From Chloroflexota bacterium (GTDB taxonomy: Bacteria; Chloroflexota; UBA11872), in assembly GCA_026706485.1 (NCBI GenBank), contig JAPOYR010000010.1:81798-145797 (forward strand): a stretch of 64,000 bases of DNA, read 5' to 3'. Numbering within the stretch: the stretch's first letter is position 1; each line of letters begins with the position of its first letter. The notes beneath the pieces are model-generated. The model had not been told where the DNA came from, made no database searches, and saw nothing but the letters and a program-made list of their open reading frames with translations. The translations under genes and the position numbers were made by a program. Positions 33,899 through 42,315 of this stretch are shown here, piece by piece.

Positions 33899-34466
33899 TG
33901 CGTTCCGGCGCCGGTTCGAAACCGGGGGAGGCGCCTTGCAGCACGCCAAAGCTGCCCACCGGCCAATACACCAGCCAGACCTTCCCTACGATCGCCGCCT
34001 CCGGCACGATGCGGAAGCGCCGCGAATCGATGCTTTGCCCTCGATTGTCGCCGAGCACGAAGTACCCCTGCTCGGGAACGACCAGGCTGCGGTCTCTCCC
34101 GGGTGCGGTTACTCCCGGAAAGTACGCGTCTTCATCCAGGCGACGCCCGTCCACATAAACACCGCCGTCGTGGAATTCGATCGTCTCATTTGGCAGCCCG
34201 ACAATTCGCTTCACCAGGTCTTCCTCGGGATTGGCCGGCGATCGAAACACCACCACGTCGCCACGATCGGGCTTCGCGGCGACGTATGCCAGCTTGTTCA
34301 CCAGGAGGAATTCCCCGTTTTCGAGAACGGGCACCATGCTGCCGCCGTCCACGCGAAAGTTCTGCACCACCATCCGCGTGCCGAAGAAGATCAGCAATGC
34401 CAGGAGCACGGTTTCCGTGATCTCGAGCAAGACATTGCTATTGCGCCGCAGCACCGCCGGAGCCAT
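33876..34466 (-). CDS. lepB: Signal peptidase I
   Basis: 196-residue membrane protease that removes signal peptides. One N-terminal transmembrane segment (about residues 12-34), then catalytic Ser43 in GGSMVPVL and Lys86 in LVKRIVGLP, with the boxes GDVVVFRSP and FVLGDNRGQSIDSR. ATG 34466 was chosen because MAPAVLRRNS directly precedes the membrane helix; the frame runs upstream in Arg/Ala-rich sequence overlapping rluD. Divergent from rluD. Confidence 0.93.
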   Translation of the reverse strand: MAPAVLRRNSNVLLEITETVLLALLIFFGTRMVVQNFRVDGGSMVPVLENGEFLLVNKLAYVAAKPDRGDVVVFRSPANPEEDLVKRIVGLPNETIEFHDGGVYVDGRRLDEDAYFPGVTAPGRDRSLVVPEQGYFVLGDNRGQSIDSRRFRIVPEAAIVGKVWLVYWPVGSFGVLQGASPGFEPAPERISLLPAA

Positions 34467-34560
34467 TCCCCATGAGACGGGCGGCCCGAACCGGGCGCGC
34501 CCGGCACGAGTATAGGCAGCGGCCACGCGCGGGCGCGGACGTGACGGCCAGGCCGCGACC

Positions 34561-35496
34561 GTGAGCGCGGCCGAGCAGAGCCTCGTCGTTCCCGATTCCG
34601 CTGCCGGACGCCGGCTGGACCGCTTTGTGGCCGATGCCGCCCCAGCGTTGAGCCGCACGCGCGCGGCCCGGCTGATCCAGGCCCAGCGTGTCCTGGTCAA
34701 CGACGAGCCCCGAGACCCCGACTATCGCGTGTCTGCCGGCGACCACATCGTGGTTGAAGTCGACGAGATCCGCAGCTCCCTGGCACCCGATTTCCGCCCG
34801 CTGCGCGTGCTGCTCGAAACGCCCGATCTCGTCGTCGTTGACAAGCCGCCGGGGGTGGTCATGCACCCGGGAGCCGCCGATGAGCCGGCGACACTTGCCC
34901 ATCAGCTGGTCGCCCACTATCCCGAGGCGGCCGCCATCGGCAATCCGCGCCGACCGGGCATCGTGCACCGCCTGGATCGCGACACCTCGGGCGTCGTCCT
35001 CATCGCGCGGACGGCGGCGGCCTACCATTCGCTCCAGCACGCGTTCGAGCGCCGCGAAGTCCGCAAGCGTTACCTGGCCGGGGTGCACGGCCGCCCTACG
35101 GTCGCAACCGCCGAAATCGATGCTCCCGTCGGCCGTCACCCGACCCGCCGCACCCACATGGCCGTCACCCGGTCAGGCCGCCCGGCCCAGACTGCCTACA
35201 CGGTGCGTGCGACGAGCGCGAGCGCCGCACTGCTCGACGTGCGCCCGCGTACGGGTCGGACGCATCAGATTCGCGTGCACCTGGCGTCCATCGGCCACCC
35301 GGTGCTGGGAGATGCGCGCTACGGGCCGCAGCCGCCGGTGGCCACCCGCCAACTGCTGCACGCCTGGATGCTCGAGTTCACGGATCCGGCCGGTGATCGC
35401 TGGCGGGTGGCGGCCGCGCCCCCCGCCGACATGCGGCGCGAGCTGCGGGAAGTCGAGCTCGATCCGCCGGCCACGCCGCCCACCCGCAAGCTATGA
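34561..35496 (+). CDS. rluD: RluA/RluD-family RNA pseudouridine synthase
   Basis: 311 residues, GTG start. N-terminal S4 RNA-binding domain (about 15-75: GRRLDRFVADAAPALSRTRA), then the catalytic domain with Asp139 in HRLDRDTSG. Downstream segments RPRTGRTHQIRVHLASIGHPVLGD are conserved in the family. RluD modifies helix 69 of 23S rRNA; that exact target is assumed from the S4 plus RluD-like layout. The symbol is provisional because RluA, RluC and RluD relatives are hard to separate by eye. Confidence 0.88.
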   Translation: MSAAEQSLVVPDSAAGRRLDRFVADAAPALSRTRAARLIQAQRVLVNDEPRDPDYRVSAGDHIVVEVDEIRSSLAPDFRPLRVLLETPDLVVVDKPPGVVMHPGAADEPATLAHQLVAHYPEAAAIGNPRRPGIVHRLDRDTSGVVLIARTAAAYHSLQHAFERREVRKRYLAGVHGRPTVATAEIDAPVGRHPTRRTHMAVTRSGRPAQTAYTVRATSASAALLDVRPRTGRTHQIRVHLASIGHPVLGDARYGPQPPVATRQLLHAWMLEFTDPAGDRWRVAAAPPADMRRELREVELDPPATPPTRKL

Positions 35497-35517
35497 CTGC
35501 GGGCTAGACGACTCCGA

Positions 35518-36345
35518 CTAAGTGCTCACCGCCGGTTCGGCGCCGGCCTGGCCGTCGGCCTCCTCCGGTTCATCCTCCGGCGCCGCCACGCGGGCCAGCA
35601 CCACGCCGATCTCATAGAGCGCGTAGACCGGCACCGCCACCGATAGCTGGGTGAAGGGGTCCGGGGTGGGCGTGATGACGGCAGCCAGGATCACAATCGC
35701 GACGATGGCGTAGCGGCGGTATTTCCCCAGGGTGCTGGCCTTCACGACGCCGATCTTTGCCAGTGCAAAGATGAAGAACGGCGTCTCGAAGGCAATGCCA
35801 ACCGCCAGCAGAATGCGCAAGACGAACGTGACCCAGGTCGCGACTGTGAACTCCGTGGCAATCGATCTCGGCGCGAATCCCGCCAGAAACCCAACCGTGA
35901 AACGCAAGACCACGAACCACGCGAACGCCGCCCCGATGAGAAACGCGACCGCGATCGCCGGAATGCTCAAGTACAGCCAGCGCTTTTCGTGCTCATAGAG
36001 ACCCGGCGCCACGTACGCCAGCACCTGATACAGCACGATCGGACTGGCGATGCCCAACCCGACGATGATTGAAATCATGAAGAACGTGAACAGGGTTTCC
36101 GTGGGGGAAATCTGCTGCAAGATGGCGCCGCGCGGCAGCGGATACTGCACGACCTCGAACACGAAGTCCTTGAACGGCCAGACGATCAGGCTGGCCACAA
36201 TGACGGCCAGCACGGCAATGGTGAGTCGGGTGCGCAGCTCCTGGAGGTGCTCGCGCAGCGTCATCACGCCGCCGAGTTCCGCCTGCGAGTCCTGCGACTC
36301 TTCCTCGGGCTCCTGCGGGGGTTGGGCAGGTCGGTCCGCGTCCAT
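35518..36345 (-). CDS. tatC: Sec-independent protein translocase subunit TatC
   Basis: 275 residues, six transmembrane helices. It binds twin-arginine signal peptides. Conserved: MTLREHLQELRTRL at the cytoplasmic N-end, FKDFVFEVVQYPLP, SPTETLFTFF, and YQVLAYVAPGLYEHEKRW. There is an acidic N-terminal tail rich in Glu/Gln and an acidic C-terminal tail. ATG 36345 was chosen over a TTG two codons earlier. No tatA or tatB neighbour is present. It follows nusB by 15 bases on the same strand. Confidence 0.95.
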   Translation of the reverse strand: MDADRPAQPPQEPEEESQDSQAELGGVMTLREHLQELRTRLTIAVLAVIVASLIVWPFKDFVFEVVQYPLPRGAILQQISPTETLFTFFMISIIVGLGIASPIVLYQVLAYVAPGLYEHEKRWLYLSIPAIAVAFLIGAAFAWFVVLRFTVGFLAGFAPRSIATEFTVATWVTFVLRILLAVGIAFETPFFIFALAKIGVVKASTLGKYRRYAIVAIVILAAVITPTPDPFTQLSVAVPVYALYEIGVVLARVAAPEDEPEEADGQAGAEPAVST

Positions 36346-36360
36346 AGCCAAGCCTACCGC

Positions 36361-36792
36361 CTACGACGCCGGCGAGTCCGCCTGTCGCCTCACGTGAGTC
36401 CCCAGCGCGCCGTTGACGAGACGCCGCCCGCCCTCCGTGCAGTATTGCTTCGCAAGCTCCACCGCCTCGTTGATCGCCACCGCCGGCGGCACGCGACCGG
36501 AGTCGATCTCGGCGATGCCGATTCGCAGAATAGCCACCTCGAGTTGGGCCATCTGGGCGATGGGCCATGCGGGGGCCAACTCGCTGATTGTCGCATCCAG
36601 GTCACCCAAACGCGCCGCGACCTCCTGGACAAGAGTCTCAGCGTAGGCCCGCGCGTCAGCCGCCAGGCCCAGTTCATGTTTCCGCGACGCGAAGAGATCC
36701 AGCGGATCGCCGCCGCGCATCGACGCTTCGAACAGCAGGCGCATGGCGGCTTCGCGGGCGGCGCGTCGGTCGCGGCGCGGGCGTGCAGCCAC
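36361..36792 (-). CDS. nusB: Transcription antitermination factor NusB
   Basis: 143 residues, GTG start. All-helical NusB fold with the family N-terminus RRAAREAAMRLLFEA and the C-terminal block VPPAVAINEAVELAKQY followed by GRRLVNGALG. It binds boxA RNA with S10 during rRNA transcription. It lies two bases downstream of accC and probably belongs to the same transcript. Confidence 0.93.
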   Translation of the reverse strand: MAARPRRDRRAAREAAMRLLFEASMRGGDPLDLFASRKHELGLAADARAYAETLVQEVAARLGDLDATISELAPAWPIAQMAQLEVAILRIGIAEIDSGRVPPAVAINEAVELAKQYCTEGGRRLVNGALGTHVRRQADSPAS

Positions 36793-36794
36793 CG

Positions 36795-38153
36795 TTAGGC
36801 CGTTACGCCGTCCACCCGGTCGTGCAGGGCTTCGACATATCCCACGTCGTAGGTACCTTCGGCGAACTGCGCGTCATTCAGCACGGCCTGGTGAAAGGCC
36901 AGGTTGGTCGCCGGGCCCTCGATCATCGTCTCGGCCAGGGCGCGACGCGACCGATCGACGGCCTCCGCACGCGACTCGCCCCACACGATGAGCTTTGCCA
37001 GCAGCGAATCGTAGAACGGCGGCACCTCATAGCCGGCGTACACGTGCGTGTCCACGCGCACCCCGTAGCCACCGGGAAAGTGCAGCCGCGCGATCCGCCC
37101 GGAATCCGGGCGGAAGTCGCGCGTCGGATCTTCGGCCGTCAATCGAAACTCGATCGCATGGCCGTTGCGGCCCACGTCCGCCTGGGAAACGCCGAGCGAC
37201 TCGCCGCCGGCGATACCGAGCTGCGCGGCAACCACATCCAGACCGGTGATCGCTTCGGTGATGGGGTGTTCCACCTGAATGCGCGCGTTGGCTTCCATGA
37301 AGAAGAAGTCGCCGCTCGCGTCGACCAGGAATTCGACGGTGCCCGCGCTGTGGTAGTTGAGCGCCTGCATCAGCCGCACCGCGGCCTGTGTGATGTCATC
37401 GCTCAGACCGTGCGGCAGATTGGGCGCCGGGGCCTCCTCGATGAGCTTCTGATAGCGGCGTTGAATCGAGCACTCGCGATGCCACGCGTGCAGCACGGTT
37501 TGCCCGTCGCCGATCACCTGCACCTCGACGTGACGGGGCGACTCGATCAGTTTTTCGACGTAGAGGTCGCCGCTGCCGAATGAGGCGCGCGCTTCGGCCT
37601 GCGCCAGCGAGAAAAGCCCGGTCAACTCATCGGGATCGGCAACCGGTCGGATGCCGCGGCCCCCGCCGCCGGCCGCCGCCTTGAGCACCACCGGGAACCC
37701 AATCTCCCGCGCGACTTCACGCGCATGGGTGGCGTCGCGCACCGGCTCCTCGGACCCGGGAACGACCGGCAGGCCTGCCGCCACCGCCGCCGCACGGGCC
37801 TGAACCTTGTCGCCCAACGCCCGAATGGTGTCGGGGGCCGGTCCCACGAACGTCAGGTTGTAGCGGGCGCACACCTCGGCGAAGTAGGCATTTTCGGCCA
37901 GGAACCCGGCGCCGGGGTGCACCGCGTCGGCACCGGTGTTGAGCGCGGCGCCGATGATGTTAGGGACATTCAGATAGCTCGCGCTCGAGGCCGCGGGACC
38001 GATGCACACCGACTCGTCCGCAATTCGCACCGGAAGACTGTCCGCATCGGCCTCCGAGTAGATGGCCACGGTTCCAATCCCGAGGTCATGACACGCCCGA
38101 ATGACTCGCACCGCCATTTCGCCGCGGTTGGCCACCAGTACTTTTTCAAGCAC
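36795..38153 (-). CDS. accC: Biotin carboxylase subunit of acetyl-CoA carboxylase
   Basis: 452 residues, GTG start. ATP-grasp enzyme that carboxylates biotin on AccB. Features: KVLVANRGEMAVRVIRA at the N-terminus, the glycine-rich ATP loop KAAAGGGGRGIRPV, and EANARIQVEHPITE in the active site. Some usually conserved positions differ: HPGAGFLAEN for HPGYGFLSEN, and WHRECSIQRRYQK for AERDCSMQRRHQK. The core catalytic residues (Glu/Asn/Arg of EANAR) remain. Carboxyltransferase genes accA and accD are not in the window; a propionyl-CoA carboxylase role cannot be excluded. Confidence 0.92.
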   Translation of the reverse strand: MLEKVLVANRGEMAVRVIRACHDLGIGTVAIYSEADADSLPVRIADESVCIGPAASSASYLNVPNIIGAALNTGADAVHPGAGFLAENAYFAEVCARYNLTFVGPAPDTIRALGDKVQARAAAVAAGLPVVPGSEEPVRDATHAREVAREIGFPVVLKAAAGGGGRGIRPVADPDELTGLFSLAQAEARASFGSGDLYVEKLIESPRHVEVQVIGDGQTVLHAWHRECSIQRRYQKLIEEAPAPNLPHGLSDDITQAAVRLMQALNYHSAGTVEFLVDASGDFFFMEANARIQVEHPITEAITGLDVVAAQLGIAGGESLGVSQADVGRNGHAIEFRLTAEDPTRDFRPDSGRIARLHFPGGYGVRVDTHVYAGYEVPPFYDSLLAKLIVWGESRAEAVDRSRRALAETMIEGPATNLAFHQAVLNDAQFAEGTYDVGYVEALHDRVDGVTA

Positions 38154-38159
38154 TCGGCG

Positions 38160-38924
38160 TCATCCCATGTGGAGGCCGCCGTCGATCGTCATGACCTGCC
38201 CGGTGATATAGGAAGCGTCGCTGGATGCGAGAAACGCCACCGCGCCGGCAACGTCGTCAGGCGTGGCGAAGCGCCCCAACGGGATGCGGTCGATGATCCA
38301 CTTGCGAAGCTCTCCCTCCAGATCATCGGTCAGCGGGGAGATGACGAATCCCGGCGCGACGGCATTCACCGTGATCCCACGAGCGGCCACCTCGCGCGCC
38401 AGCGCAAGAGTGAATCCGACCAGCCCGGCCTTAGCGGCGGCGTAGTTCGTTTGACCGGCGTTGCCTCCGGTTCCGGCCACCGAGGAGATGTTGATAATTC
38501 GCCCGTCGCGCTGCCGCAGCATGCCCCGCACCGCCCGCCGGGAGCAGGCGAAGGCCGAACGCAGATTCGTACGAATCACGTCGTCCCAGTCCTCGTCCCG
38601 CATCCGCATCAGCAGCGAGTCTCGAATGATGCCGGCGTTATTGATCAGCACGTCCAGGCCGCCGAGGACTCGGATTGCCTCGTCCACGACGTGGTTGGCG
38701 CCCTCGGTGGTCGACAGCTCACCTCCAACGACCACGGCCGATCCGCCCGCATCCTGGATTGACGCGGCGAGCTCTCGCGCCTTGGCCTCGTTTCGGTTGT
38801 AGTGCAGCACCAGACGCGCACCCTCGGCACCCAGGCGACGCGCGTACGCCTCGCCCAGCGCGCCCGAGGCCCCCGTGATCAACGTCCGCCGATCGGTCAG
38901 GCGGCCAGCTATGGGGTCAGACAT
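38160..38924 (-). CDS. fabG: 3-oxoacyl-ACP reductase
   Basis: 254-residue short-chain dehydrogenase. Cofactor loop TGASGALG (18-24), Asn120, Ser148, Tyr161 and Lys165 form the catalytic set (NISSVAG, then TNYAAAKAG). The C-terminal ITGQVMTIDGGLHMG is typical of FabG. ATG 38924 was chosen because it begins the family-like part and overlaps the fabD stop by eight bases; an in-frame start 39 bases earlier would lie deeper in fabD. In the fabD-fabG-accC-nusB unit. Confidence 0.93.
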   Translation of the reverse strand: MSDPIAGRLTDRRTLITGASGALGEAYARRLGAEGARLVLHYNRNEAKARELAASIQDAGGSAVVVGGELSTTEGANHVVDEAIRVLGGLDVLINNAGIIRDSLLMRMRDEDWDDVIRTNLRSAFACSRRAVRGMLRQRDGRIINISSVAGTGGNAGQTNYAAAKAGLVGFTLALAREVAARGITVNAVAPGFVISPLTDDLEGELRKWIIDRIPLGRFATPDDVAGAVAFLASSDASYITGQVMTIDGGLHMG

Positions 38925-39909
38925 TGCGCAGTTCCTTCGCCGCGGCGTCGGCCGAATCAGCATCGTAGACGTTGAGCAGGGAAACGTCTTGCCTTGCGCG
39001 GCGCAGCATGCTCGTCAGCAGGCCCTTGTGCCCGAATTCCACGATGTGGGTCACACCCAACGCACCGAGTGTGCCCACCCCGCGCCACCACTGCAACGGG
39101 GCCGCCACGTGCTCGGCGAGTTCCACGCGCAACTCGGCGGCCGTGTGCAGCGGCTGGCCGTCCATGTTGGCGATGACCGGAATCCGGGGATCCGTGAGCG
39201 GCGCGGCCAGCAGGCGCTCGCGCATCACATCGCGCGCCGGCAGCATGGCAGCCGTGTGAAACGCCCCGGAGACGTCCAGCGGCACCACTCGCCGCGCACC
39301 GGCCGCCTTGGCCGCCTCGGGAAGCTCGTCCAGCGACGCCAGATCTCCGCCAACCACCACCTGGCCCGGCGTGTTGATGTTGGCAACGGAGAGATAGCTC
39401 CCCGGCACACGCGCGCGAATCTCGGCCACGACGGTTTCCGTCTGATCCGGATCCAGACCCAGAACAGCGCTCATGCGTCCCGGCCGGTGCGCCGCGGCCT
39501 GCTGCATTGCCTCTCCGCGCGCGGCAACCATGGCCATCGCGGTGCGAGTGTCGAGCGACCGGGCGACGGCAACGGCGGCCCACAAGCCCACGCTGTGCCC
39601 GGCCAAGGCGCGCACGGGCAGCGTATGGCCGTCGCTGCGCGCGTCCTGGCCCAGAGCTTCGGTGAACGTGGCAAACGCCGCGAGGGCCACGGCCACGACG
39701 GCCGGCTGCTGGACGCGGGTAGGGTGTAATGCCTCATCGGGACCGTGGAAGCAAAGCGCGGCCAGATCATCGCCAAAGGCCGAGTTTGCGGCGGCAAATA
39801 CCTCGCGCGCGGCGCCGGATCGGGCAAAGAGGTCCCCGCCCATCCCGGCCGCTTGGGCGCCCTGGCCCGGAAAGACGAAGGCAATCCCTGGCTTGCCGGC
39901 GGTCGTCAC
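38917..39909 (-). CDS. fabD: Malonyl-CoA:ACP transacylase
   Basis: 330 residues, GTG start. Loads malonyl groups onto ACP. FVFPGQGAQ at the N-terminus, active-site Ser106 in GHSVGLW (usually GHSLGE), the Arg in VAARGEAMQ and the His in SGAFHTAAM. All catalytic residues are present. It is preceded by rpmF on the same strand (15-base gap). Confidence 0.93.
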   Translation of the reverse strand: MTTAGKPGIAFVFPGQGAQAAGMGGDLFARSGAAREVFAAANSAFGDDLAALCFHGPDEALHPTRVQQPAVVAVALAAFATFTEALGQDARSDGHTLPVRALAGHSVGLWAAVAVARSLDTRTAMAMVAARGEAMQQAAAHRPGRMSAVLGLDPDQTETVVAEIRARVPGSYLSVANINTPGQVVVGGDLASLDELPEAAKAAGARRVVPLDVSGAFHTAAMLPARDVMRERLLAAPLTDPRIPVIANMDGQPLHTAAELRVELAEHVAAPLQWWRGVGTLGALGVTHIVEFGHKGLLTSMLRRARQDVSLLNVYDADSADAAAKELRNV

Positions 39910-39924
39910 CGCCGCCCGCGCCCG

Positions 39925-40125
39925 CTACCGATACTTGGCAGCCTGCTCGCTCGGCTCAACGACCACGGTGCCGCGCAGATTGCCGCACACCCCGCAGACG
40001 TGATGGCTTCGCATCAGCGCGTGACAGGTTGGGCAACGCACCAGGGTCGGGCTGGCAACGCGGATTTGATTGCGGCGACGGCGGCGGCGCGAACGCGTCA
40101 GCCGTCGTTTAGGTTGAGCTCCCAT
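39925..40125 (-). CDS. rpmF: 50S ribosomal protein L32
   Basis: 66 residues, strongly basic. The N-terminal MGAQPKRRLTRSRRRRRR is the normal L32 start, followed by a zinc-ribbon of two CxxC pairs (CPTC and CGVC). It lies between DUF177 and fabD, a common order in bacteria. Confidence 0.95.
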   Translation of the reverse strand: MGAQPKRRLTRSRRRRRRNQIRVASPTLVRCPTCHALMRSHHVCGVCGNLRGTVVVEPSEQAAKYR

Positions 40126-40134
40126 AGGCTCCCA

Positions 40135-40656
40135 TTATCCCTTAGTTCCCGGCATATCAGGAAACATTGTGGCGCGAAGCTCGGCCAACCGGCTCCAGCG
40201 CGGATCGATCGCCGCCTCGGCGGGCTCTTCGGAGCGTTCCAAGCCGGGACACTCCGGCCGGCAAACCGGCATCAGCGGCAGCGCGGCAATCAGGCCCTCG
40301 GCCAGGAACGGCGTGAGATCGAGGTTGTGTTGATCGTCGAGCGGCCATACGGCCTCGAGACCCGATTCCTCGGTCGCAGCCCCGTCCGAGTCGATCAAGA
40401 ACTCGCCGTCAGCCTCGAAGCGCAAGGTCTGCCGGGCGGGCTCCAGGCAGCGCGCGCACGGTTGCTCGACCGACGCCTCGAATTCGCCGGATGCGTGGAT
40501 CGCGCCACTCAGGCGCACCAGACGCACCCGGCCCGCCACCGAGGTCGCCAATTCGGTGACGCTGAGCGCCTCGGGCGGCGCCAGGACGTCGTACGACCGG
40601 CTGGTCCCGGGCGGCTCGCGCACGAATGCCGCGACGTTGAACACGAAGTCGTTCAC
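40135..40656 (-). CDS. DUF177 / YceD-family protein
   Basis: 173 residues from a GTG at 40656. The family signature is the Cys pair CARCLEPA in the centre with a second CRPECPGLE toward the end. DUF177 proteins are encoded next to rpmF and are thought to act in 23S rRNA processing. Start choice: the frame is open to 40722, but the extra 22 residues overlap the coiled-coil gene and look unlike the family, whose start resembles FNVAAFVREPPGTSRSY. No clear ribosome site is seen for either start. Confidence 0.8.
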   Translation of the reverse strand: MNDFVFNVAAFVREPPGTSRSYDVLAPPEALSVTELATSVAGRVRLVRLSGAIHASGEFEASVEQPCARCLEPARQTLRFEADGEFLIDSDGAATEESGLEAVWPLDDQHNLDLTPFLAEGLIAALPLMPVCRPECPGLERSEEPAEAAIDPRWSRLAELRATMFPDMPGTKG

Positions 40657-40678
40657 GATGACCAGAGGGGTGAGCGGC

Positions 40679-41122
40679 CTAGACGGTCTCTTCGTCGCCG
40701 AGTTCGGTGATACCGGCGGCATCCTCGTCGAGCGCCGAAATTCCGCGGCGAATGCTCGCCAGGTGCGAAATCAGGCGGTGCTCGATATCGCGCAGCATGT
40801 TGAGCGCGTAGACGTCCATTTCCTCCCGCGACGCCTCGGTTCGCTCTTCCGCCGCCTCGATGATCTGCTCCGCCCGCGCTTCGGCCTGGCGGACGATCTC
40901 CTCGTCGCGCAGCATTTGATCGGCCTGCTCACGCGCTTGCTGGATGATCTGCTCGGCCTCCATCTGCGCCGATTGCGGAATCTGCTCGCGTTCCCGCAGC
41001 ACCCGCCGCGCCTCCCGGACTTCTTCCGGAATGCGAATGCGCATTTCGTCGACAATCTCCAGCAGCGCGCGCTCGTCCATCACGATGCGACGCATCATCG
41101 GCACGCGCTGGGCAGCAGTCAC
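40679..41122 (-). CDS. Coiled-coil protein between coaD and DUF177
   Basis: 147 residues from the first canonical start, a GTG at 41122. Most of the protein (about 15-125) is a charged helix with heptad-like spacing (REQADQMLRDEEIVRQAEAR), resembling ATP synthase b subunit or DivIVA-like helices. There is no transmembrane segment or signal. The frame continues upstream and reads DLINLIERLEALV, matching the N-terminus I remember for relatives at this locus (MDIL..LIERLE). It is preceded by ATC at 41159-41161 with GGAGG nine bases earlier, so the real start may be that ATC. Function unknown; possibly a membrane-associated scaffold. Confidence 0.75.
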   Translation of the reverse strand: MTAAQRVPMMRRIVMDERALLEIVDEMRIRIPEEVREARRVLREREQIPQSAQMEAEQIIQQAREQADQMLRDEEIVRQAEARAEQIIEAAEERTEASREEMDVYALNMLRDIEHRLISHLASIRRGISALDEDAAGITELGDEETV

Positions 41123-41167
41123 CAGGGCCTCGAGACGTTCGATCAGGTTGATGAGATCGATGGCTAG

Positions 41168-41659
41168 CTACCTCCTCGGCGACGCATCGCCGTATTTCGC
41201 GGCCACGGCCGTGGCAACGTTTGCCGGCACAAACGGCGCCACGCTTCGGCCCAGGGCACCGATCTCCCGCACCAACGACGAACTGACGTAGGCATGCTCG
41301 GGCGCTGAGAGGAAGAACACCGTATCCAACTCCGGCGCCAGACGGCGATTCATCGCCGACAGCGCAAATTCATACTCAAAGTCCGAGACCGCTCGCAGCC
41401 CGCGCACCAATACGCTCGCTCCAATGTCCCGCGCAAAGTCTACCGTGAGTCCCCGATAGTCGCGCACCGAGACGTTGGGCAAGTGTGCGGTTGCCTCCCG
41501 CACCAGCGTGACCCGTTCCTCGGTGGAAAACAGCGTGCGCGATTCCGGCTGTTCGTAAACCCCGGCCACGACTTCGGCATGACATGCCGCGCTGCGCGCG
41601 ATGATGTCTAAGTGTCCGTTGGTCGCTGGGTCGAATGTGGCAGCAAAAAGCGCCCGCAT
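41168..41659 (-). CDS. coaD: Phosphopantetheine adenylyltransferase
   Basis: 163 residues. Fourth step of coenzyme A synthesis: 4'-phosphopantetheine + ATP to dephospho-CoA. The nucleotidyltransferase motif is TFDPATNGHLDII (the family has GSFDPVTNGH), then RGLRAVSDFEYE and the C-terminal YVSSSLVREI. It ends just ahead of the coiled-coil gene, with the GGAGG ribosome site for that gene inside its last codons. Confidence 0.94.
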   Translation of the reverse strand: MRALFAATFDPATNGHLDIIARSAACHAEVVAGVYEQPESRTLFSTEERVTLVREATAHLPNVSVRDYRGLTVDFARDIGASVLVRGLRAVSDFEYEFALSAMNRRLAPELDTVFFLSAPEHAYVSSSLVREIGALGRSVAPFVPANVATAVAAKYGDASPRR

Positions 41660-41689
41660 ATGGCAAAGCCGCTGGGGATGCGAGCGCGA

Positions 41690-42280
41690 TTATAGCGACG
41701 TTCGCTCGTTGCCGGACTTCCCGTCCCCCGATCGACAATAGATGGCAAAAGCTCCATCACCGTGACGTCGAAACTTCCATAGCTGCCAGGTTGGCGGGGG
41801 CTCGGGCGCGGCGCGCCGCGCGCTGAATTCAGCAACAATCAAGCCATCGGAGGCCAGGACGCCCGGCTGAGCCAGCCGGTTCATGAGCGGAATCCACGGG
41901 TCATCGGCGTAGGGCGGGTCCGCCAGGATCAACCCGTAGGGCCCCCCTGCCGCCAGGTCGGCGCGAAGCACATCGGCGCGCTCGACGCTGGCGGCATGCT
42001 CCAGCTCGAGCCGGCGAAGATTGGCGCGAATAACCGCGCACGCGCGCGAGTCACGCTCGATGAATCGCACATACTCGGCGCCGCGGCTGAGCGCCTCGAT
42101 TCCAAAGGCGCCCGAGCCCGCGTAGCAATCCAGCACCCGCGGCGGCGGTGGAGCGCCCAGGGAGTCGAAGACGGCGGCCCGGAGACGATCGATCGTCGGC
42201 CGCGTGCCGGGCGCGACCTGGATGCCGTGCCCGCGCAGCTCACCGGCCACAACCCGGAGCCCGCGCCCCCTGGATGCCAT
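41690..42280 (-). CDS. rsmD: 16S rRNA (guanine(966)-N(2))-methyltransferase
   Basis: 196 residues. Rossmann-fold methyltransferase with the RsmD signature: GLRVVAGELRG near the start, TRPTIDRLRAAVFDSLG, the SAM loop VLDCYAGSGAFGIEALSRGA and the catalytic LADPPYADDP. Between recG (upstream) and coaD (downstream), as in many genomes. Confidence 0.93.
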   Translation of the reverse strand: MASRGRGLRVVAGELRGHGIQVAPGTRPTIDRLRAAVFDSLGAPPPPRVLDCYAGSGAFGIEALSRGAEYVRFIERDSRACAVIRANLRRLELEHAASVERADVLRADLAAGGPYGLILADPPYADDPWIPLMNRLAQPGVLASDGLIVAEFSARRAAPEPPPTWQLWKFRRHGDGAFAIYCRSGDGKSGNERTSL

Positions 42281-42315
42281 TCAGATCTCGCGGCGGGAGC
42301 CGATGGGCCGGACGC

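Noticed and set aside
34467..34700. N-terminal extension of signal peptidase I
   Set aside because: The extra residues overlap rluD, are Arg/Ala rich and precede the normal start at the membrane helix.
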